This document shows positions 58,456-64,000 of a stretch of DNA of 64,000 nt, piece after piece. The notes below the pieces were generated by a model. It was not told the origin of the DNA. It made no database searches and saw only the letters and a list, made by a program, of their open reading frames with translations. A program made the position numbers and the translations under genes. This DNA is from Taeniopygia guttata (lineage: Eukaryota; Chordata; Aves; Passeriformes; Estrildidae), in the NCBI RefSeq assembly GCF_048771995.1, contig NC_133024.1, positions 997,001 to 1,061,000 of the forward strand, in the 5' to 3' direction. Each line of letters opens with the position of its first letter. Within the stretch, counting starts at the first letter, position 1.

Positions 58456-59400
58456 GTCCCTGTTTGCAAGGAATCAGGCAAAATTCTTTACTGTGCTGAA
58501 AAAAATTAATCTTACCTACTTCTGTGTAAGATTTTTATCCCAAAGTGCCTGTGTTTTCAGGCCATGTAATGTAGATTTCCCAAACTTCTGAGATGGTAAA
58601 CTGCCCTATTAGTAAATACTTAAGAGGAGCAGAGAGCCTTTTAATATTTCTCACAGCTCAAAATACATTGCTTTCTCTCTGGAAGTCTGTGTTCAAGCTG
58701 CAGAGCTGCCATGGGCAGCTAAATACAGGTTTGCTGTCCGTAGGATGAGGAGGGCTTTCTGTGTGGGTGATGCTTAAAGTCAGTGATGGCAGATGATGAG
58801 CTGGTGGTGACCCACTGCCTGGTGACCTCTTCCTACACTGTTCTAAGGTGGGGATTGGAAGCAGAAGATTCAGTGCCCTGATAGTGCCCTGACAGTGCCC
58901 TTCACTGCCTGTTGTGGTGTGCAGGGGCCTGCAGGCATGGATCGCCTCTGGCACAGGGAAAGAGCCGGTTCCTTTCAGCTGTGTGTGGCTGGGAAGTACA
59001 CAAAGCTTCACCCTAGGGTGGTGTTCCAGGCGGTGCTTGAGAGCTACCCTGAAGTGCAAGGAGTGGCTGTGTGAGTGTGTGTGCCCTGCTCAGGCAGACT
59101 CGTTCCTGCAGGGCGCGGCAGCGGTTCCTTCGCACCCCCGACATGCAGAGCTCATGTACCCAATCTTCCGAGAGCTGGAACATCTACTTTCCTCCTTGAA
59201 ACACGTACTGTTAAGCTGAACAATGCTTCAGGGAAGTAAATACTGCTACATTCCCGCCAGTCGGAGTTGGTGCGCCCCAAACGGGAGGTAAAATAATTTC
59301 CATTTTTAAGCCAACTGAGCCTGTGAGAATACTGCCATGAGCTGCTACATGCGACGCTGGGAGTGTCGGGGGGTGACTGATCCCCCCGCTTTTCCCGGGG
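58456..59400. other. Intergenic DNA TRMT10C-PCNP
   Basis: No gene was recognised. It contains copy B of the duplicated 67-bp sequence (59284-59349) just before the PCNP CpG island. Confidence 0.55.
59154..59349 (+). repeat. Duplicated sequence, copy B
   Basis: Block 59162-59183 matches 52164-52185 and block 59284-59349 matches 52188-52254. About 100 bp lie between the blocks here, against 2 bp in copy A. Confidence 0.85.
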
Positions 59401-59454
59401 AGGGGATGCAATCCGTGCGCGCCTGAGCAGCGGCTCCGGGCGAGCGGCGGATGG

Positions 59455-59600
59455 GCGCTCCCCGCCGCGCCCCGGCGCGCTCCCGCCGCTCCCCGGCGCG
59501 CTCCCGGCGCGCTCCCGCCGCGCTCCCGCCGCGCTCCCGCCGCTCCCCGGCGCGCTCCCGCTCCTCCCCGGCGCGCTCCCGGGCGCGCTCCCGCCGCGCC
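59455..59600. repeat. Degenerate GC-rich short repeats
   Basis: Alternating GCGCTCCCGCC and GCTCCCCGGC modules, irregular. They produce spurious Arg/Ala/Ser-rich open frames on both strands. Confidence 0.75.
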
Positions 59601-59676
59601 ATCCCCGCGCGCCGCAGGGGCGGGGCCCGGGGCGGCGCGCATGCGCGCTGCGAGGCGGCGGCGGCGGCGGGGGAAG

Positions 59677-59731
59677 ATGGCGGACGGCAGGGCCGAGCGG
59701 GAGAAGGCGAAGCGGCCGCAGCCCGCAGGAG
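59677..59731 (+). CDS. PCNP: PCNP exon 1
   Basis: [18 protein letters not shown] plus 1 nt, donor GTGAAC, phase 1. The ATG lies in a YY1-like GAAGATGGCGG. Confidence 0.92.
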
Positions 59732-62700
59732 GTGAACACGTAGCGCCGCTCGCCGCGGAGCTGTGGGGAGGGAACGGGCTCCGGGCCGGCCCGGCGGGGG
59801 TGGAGGGAGTGGAGGGAGTCCGGGGGCGCCTCGCCCGGCCGTGCGGTGCCCGGCCCTGCGGGGAGAGGGGCGGCCTGGGCCTGAGGGGCTGCGCTGGAGG
59901 AGAGGCCGAGTGGCGCCCGCTGTGCTCAGCTTTACAGCGCTTTCCTAAAAACACACCGGCTGCTCTTTGTCCCTGCAAATGCGCTGTGTCTCTCTCCTAA
60001 AAATACGTGGGGTACTTACGCCGTGTTCTGAGAGAAATACCACTGTTGCTGTCTGCAGGGATGAACACAGGGCCTTAACTATTAACTTTTAGCAGTTATG
60101 GTGCCTTTTTTATAAATGGGTACAGTGAATATTGTTTAATTGCTGTTCTGAGCATTTGGGGCTTTTTTTGTTTGACAACAATCTGTAACTTTGCTGTTTG
60201 GTCTTACAGTATTTATATTATTACTGGACATTCCTGTAATTTCTGCAGTATTTGGTTCGAAAATTTTAACTGTATGTTTCTTCTCTTCTTTCTTCCCTTA
60301 AAGTTGGGAGGACAGTGTCTTTGCAAAGATAAAGCTTTTCTTTCTTGGTGTGTTTCTTTTTTGTTTTAGTTGGGTTTTGGTAATTCTTTTTTTGTTTCGA
60401 TATATCTGTAGGGAGAGGGTACTTCTTAAATCTGTCTAAAAATTAAATTTGGCTTGTAAACCAATCAGGATAACTTCAACAGTGAATGTTATTTCTGATA
60501 ATCGCTGACATTTGAAGAGTATCGATTTTAGGTAGCTCCTTGTCTCTTGGTTCTCTGTTGGGCTTTGGTGGCTTTTTGGGTTTTATGTTTTGGTGGCGGT
60601 ATTGGGTGTCTTTTTGTATTAGTAATACAGTAACTGGACAGGAACAGCACATCAGTAATTCATGCTGTTTCGTGTGCTGAAACATGATCTGAACGAGTTG
60701 AGGTACCTTGGCCCTAAGGAAGAATAGTTGTTGCCTGACAATTTTTGAAAGCAATTTGCAGTCCTTAGCTTTTCTGGCAAGATAATGGGGCTCATGTTAA
60801 AATTAGCTTGGCTGTGACGGGTTGGTCCCCACAGATAACAGATCCTGAAGGGCTGTGCAGCTGGCACTGGCACTCCTGGCACTCCGGCCACCTGGGCCGT
60901 GGAGTTGTTCACTCGTGGGGCTGTTGATATGCATGAGTAAAACTTAGCTGAGCATAGGACAGCTTTTGGTGTCTGCAATCCATGGAAACCAGCCAGTCTG
61001 GTTTGGAAATAGTGCTGGTGCTTTTTGTGGGTGAACATGACCTCCAGGAAATGATAAAGCAGCGTTGATATCTTGCAATATATATATGGAGTGGCATGGG
61101 AGATGGTAGAGACCTGCTGAATGGTTAATATGCCTGCATTTCTGCTTCCTGCAGAAATCCAACAGCACAGCAGCTCCCTCCCCTCCTTCCCCAGCTGTCC
61201 CGTGCCCCTTGCAGCTCTATCATCAAGCAAGAGTGTTTCCTTCAGCAGTCTGTGTTCATCCTTTGGCAAGCCCAGTAGAAACAACGCTCAGAATGCAGTG
61301 TTAATTCTGACAGACATGCTCTTTGGGATTTGGTGAGAAGACAGATAAACAGATGTGGGTAGATTGTATGAGGCTTCACCTTGTGCTTAGCAGTATTGGA
61401 GAATTTGCACTTAAAAGAAGTAAGCTGTAAGAAGTAGTGTAATAACCTTCAAGCTAGCACTAGGCTAGGAACTGGTTCCCTGTGCCCTGAACTTTGGGCT
61501 GCTATGGATTTTGTATGTTATGAAAAAGAAAGCATAGCCCTAAGGTTCCAGCAGGACCCAGTGAGTCTGGCCAGTGAATCTTGTAGCTCCCCTTGAGTGA
61601 CAGTCTCTGGTGCACTGAGGCTGCACTTGGAACGTTCTGTTTGATGGCATTCCATGCACTAACCATAAGGATGCTCTCACAGTCTCTGCAGACTGCTGTT
61701 GGGTAAACTCTGCTAAGACAGCTACCCAAGGTCACTTGTGTAAATTTTGATTGTTTCTCTTTCCTCTTTTGCTTTGTTTTTCAATTGTATATCTATATTT
61801 TCTGGATCAAATTTTTGTAGCATTTTTTAATACAGTGAAACTGATTAAAGTTACAATTTTTTTTCCTGATCTGCCATATTTCTGAAGGTGAATGATAAAT
61901 CCATTTTGGTTTCAATCACTTATTGATACCTGGAAGAGTGGGGCAGAAGTGGTATATTCTGCTGTTTCTGATTTGGGAAATAGCAGACAAATATATATAT
62001 AGATTGAGTCCCTAGATTTCTCTTTCCTGATGTTGTTTGCTTCTGTTTTTTTTTTTTTTTTTCTCAGAGCTACAATGTTGTTGACCCCCAGTTCAGACTT
62101 TCTTCTCTCCCATTGCTTCACCTTACGTAGTAGCTTTTTGATTAGCGGTGCACAGAGCTTTATCCCGATGGTTGGAGTTTGCTGTTCATGGAAGGTGCTC
62201 TTCTCCATGTGATGTGATGAGGAACTTGTGCTAGCTCCAGTTGTTTCAAACTGCTGCTGTGAGCATTTCCCTGTCCATTCCTTAATGTGTGTTGGTTTTT
62301 CCCCCTTCTGCTACTGCAGCGGTTTGCTTATTGCAGCAGCAGGGACTTGTCTTTTTGCTGAAGCATTTACTCTGTTCAGGATGAGTTTTCCAAGGACACC
62401 TTTGTCTCTTGGTGTAGCTGAAGAAGCTGATTTTATAGGAATGGAAGTGTTGCTTGAATGTTTTTTCTCTGTGTATCACTGTTCAGCTGCTGTGTTTTCC
62501 ATGGCTATACAAAACCAGAAAAGATGAAATCTATATATATATGGTTTTTTAGTGCTGATTCCTTCCTCAAGCAGCGCTTGGCAGATTTATTACAGATGAG
62601 ATGCGGACAAGCAGTGACTTGAAACATGATTGAGACAGCTGGCCTCACTGTAGTCACTCCCATGATTTTAGACTTGTGCCAGACAAGCCTAGAGACTGGC

Positions 62701-63340
62701 ATGGACATGATTTTGTAGAAATGTAGTAGAATAAGTTTTAACTTAGATTGTCTACTCTAGATTTGGAATTGGGATTCCAATTATGAAAGCTTATCTGTGG
62801 CAACTTAAAAACTTAAAAAGATTTAGTCATCTACATTTAATTTACTACATGAACTTTGACTTCCTTACTAAATAAAGAGATGGTGCTTCAAGATGATTTT
62901 CCTGACTCATACAAGAAGTTCTTTACAAGTAGTGGAGTGCTTGCAGTTTCTTCTCCTCTTTGTGTTTTGCTGTCCGCTAATTATACATTGGTGGAAACTG
63001 CTGTCACTAAAAACACCTTACCTATTGCACCCAAAGTATAATGCTTTTTGAGGTTGCTGCTCCCATCAATCTGCTCAGTAAAAGTAGCTCATCTTGGTAA
63101 GTTGTTTCGACTTCACCAGGACCTGAAGAAGAGGCAGAAAAACCTGTGAAAACTAAGACTGTTTCTTCCAGTAATGGAGGAGAAAGTTCGAGTCGCAGCG
63201 CAGAGAAACGGGCAGCTAATGAAGAAGCTGAAGACTTCAACACAAAGCCCGCTCCTGCCAAAATGTCCAAGTTTGGATTTTCCATAGGCAGTCAGACAAC
63301 AAAGAAGGCATCTGCAATATCCATCAAACTGGGAGCAAAT
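59677..63340 (+). CDS. PCNP: PEST proteolytic signal-containing nuclear protein, 5' part (exons 1-2)
   Basis: PCNP is a small nuclear protein with PEST sequences that is ubiquitinated by UHRF2 and has been linked to cell-cycle control. Two coding exons are seen: 59677-59731 ([18 protein letters not shown] plus 1 nt) and 63120-63340 (73 codons plus 2 nt). Together they give 92 codons. Blocks match human PCNP closely: [45 protein letters not shown] and AISIKLG. The Asn/Glu-rich middle ([18 protein letters not shown]) is more divergent. The ATG follows the CpG island directly. Remaining exons (about half of the roughly 178-residue protein) lie right of the window. Confidence 0.96.
59732..63119 (+). 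other. PCNP intron 1
   Basis: About 3.4 kb, T-rich on the plus strand, with short AT microsatellites near 61990 and 62530 and a T run near 62047. No exon or recognisable mobile element was seen. Confidence 0.6.
63120..63340 (+). CDS. PCNP: PCNP exon 2
   Basis: Acceptor CACCAG. Encodes [17 protein letters not shown] through AISIKLGAN, then donor GTAAGT, phase 0. Confidence 0.96.
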
Positions 63341-64000
63341 GTAAGTTTACTGAGGGCTTTTAATTTAAGGGAAACTGAGGGAAAAGGGACTTTGGGAGGC
63401 TTCCTTGCAGAGGAAACCTTGAATTCCCATGAGGGTAACTCGGGTAGAGCTTAGGCAGGGGTTGCAGGGCCAGCTGGTCGTGCATGTGTAAGTACTTCAA
63501 GGTGATTAATAACAGCTCGGTAGTCTCAGGAATCATAAGACTTGATTGAAATGAACTGTAGATCTTTGAACATGCAGAATAATTTTATAATGAGATTTGA
63601 TAAGTCTGCAATAATTTCCTGAGGGAAATGAGCAGACTTGTTAAGCTGCTCAGGCTACTTTGAAATGAGTGCTGGGATCTTCATTGCATAGGATGCTTAA
63701 AGCTAGAAGAAAGCATCTAGATGGCTTAATAGTTGTCTTCCACTCCGAAGATCTTATTTTAGTATGGGGAATTGTAGCGTATTTCCATGACTTTGCTTGT
63801 TCTTTGCAAGGTCAGTGTGATTTATTTGTGTTAAATGTAAGACATGGGGCTTTGTTACATAGGTTTCTAAGAATTCTGATCCCTTGATTGTCCAGCACAA
63901 GGTATCCTTGTGCTTGTTCAGATGGGAATCTGATGACTCTCTGTACTTCCAGAGTAGTCCTCCACTGGCCTGGCCAAGGATAAGCCAAGGTGTTAAACAG
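63341..64000 (+). other. PCNP intron 2 (left part)
   Basis: Follows a strong GTAAGT donor. No exon was recognised before the window ends. Confidence 0.55.

Larger units (their letters stand above)
59400..59900. promoter_or_regulatory. PCNP CpG island promoter with NRF1 and YY1-type sites
   Basis: A GC-rich tract is built of CGGCGCGCTCCCGCCG variants (59455-59600). GCGCGCATGCGCGC at 59635-59648 is a perfect palindrome that contains the NRF1 consensus. GAAGATGGCGG at the start codon (59673 onward) matches the YY1 element often found over start codons. Confidence 0.65.

Noticed and set aside
59211-60000. Arg/Ala/Ser-rich open frames on both strands at PCNP
   Set aside because: GC-repeat artefacts over the promoter. 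Only the frame with [12 protein letters not shown] is a real exon.
62030-62530. AT microsatellites and open frames in PCNP intron 1
   Set aside because: Short simple repeats; the frames have no similarity and lie in an intron.
1-64000. tRNA, rRNA, CRISPR-like arrays, endogenous retrovirus or LTR element
   Set aside because: Looked for and not recognised. The only clear mobile DNA is CR1 3' fragments.

Overview
The window looks like bird genomic DNA, or possibly another sauropsid. It carries 3' fragments of CR1 LINEs, AT-rich introns broken by short CpG islands, and the vertebrate gene block IMPG2 - SENP7 - FAM172B - TRMT10C - PCNP that corresponds to human 3q12.3. Genes are spliced. Exons were placed by protein homology recalled from the families plus GT/AG boundaries with matching phase. 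No database search was run.

Layout. 1-10066 (minus strand): the 5' end of IMPG2. Exon 1 (signal peptide) and exon 2 are visible; the rest lies beyond the left edge. 10067-15807: intergenic DNA and the presumed SENP7 3'UTR. 15808-46367 (minus): SENP7, a SUMO protease, as 22 coding exons that close in frame to a 962-residue protein with the His-Asp-Cys triad. 47700-48760: a CpG island that probably serves SENP7 leftward and FAM172B rightward. It contains a GC-rich minisatellite in which each unit carries a splice-donor-like GTGAGTG on the SENP7 strand. 49187-51754 (plus): FAM172B, with an open reading frame here although the human orthologue is a pseudogene. 53076-54287 (minus): TXNL4B, complete in three exons (149 aa). 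54290-55080: a CpG island between TXNL4B and TRMT10C. 56684-57937 (plus): TRMT10C, with its coding sequence in one exon. 59400-59900: the PCNP CpG island promoter. 59677-63340 (plus): the first two coding exons of PCNP, with the gene running off the right edge.

SENP7/FAM172B and TXNL4B/TRMT10C are head-to-head pairs, each sharing a CpG island. FAM172B and TXNL4B converge tail to tail. The genes do not form one pathway: IMPG2 is a retinal matrix proteoglycan, SENP7 a poly-SUMO protease bound to HP1, TXNL4B a splicing-related thioredoxin-like protein, TRMT10C a mitochondrial tRNA methyltransferase and RNase P subunit, and PCNP a nuclear PEST protein.

The most unusual points are the 17-fold splice-donor array at the SENP7/FAM172B promoter, the intact but nucleophile-less FAM172B that looks like an old retrocopy, and a 67-bp sequence present twice 7 kb apart with related flanks. 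Perfect or near-perfect hairpins in non-coding DNA are also noted. No endogenous virus, tRNA, rRNA or CRISPR-like array was recognised.
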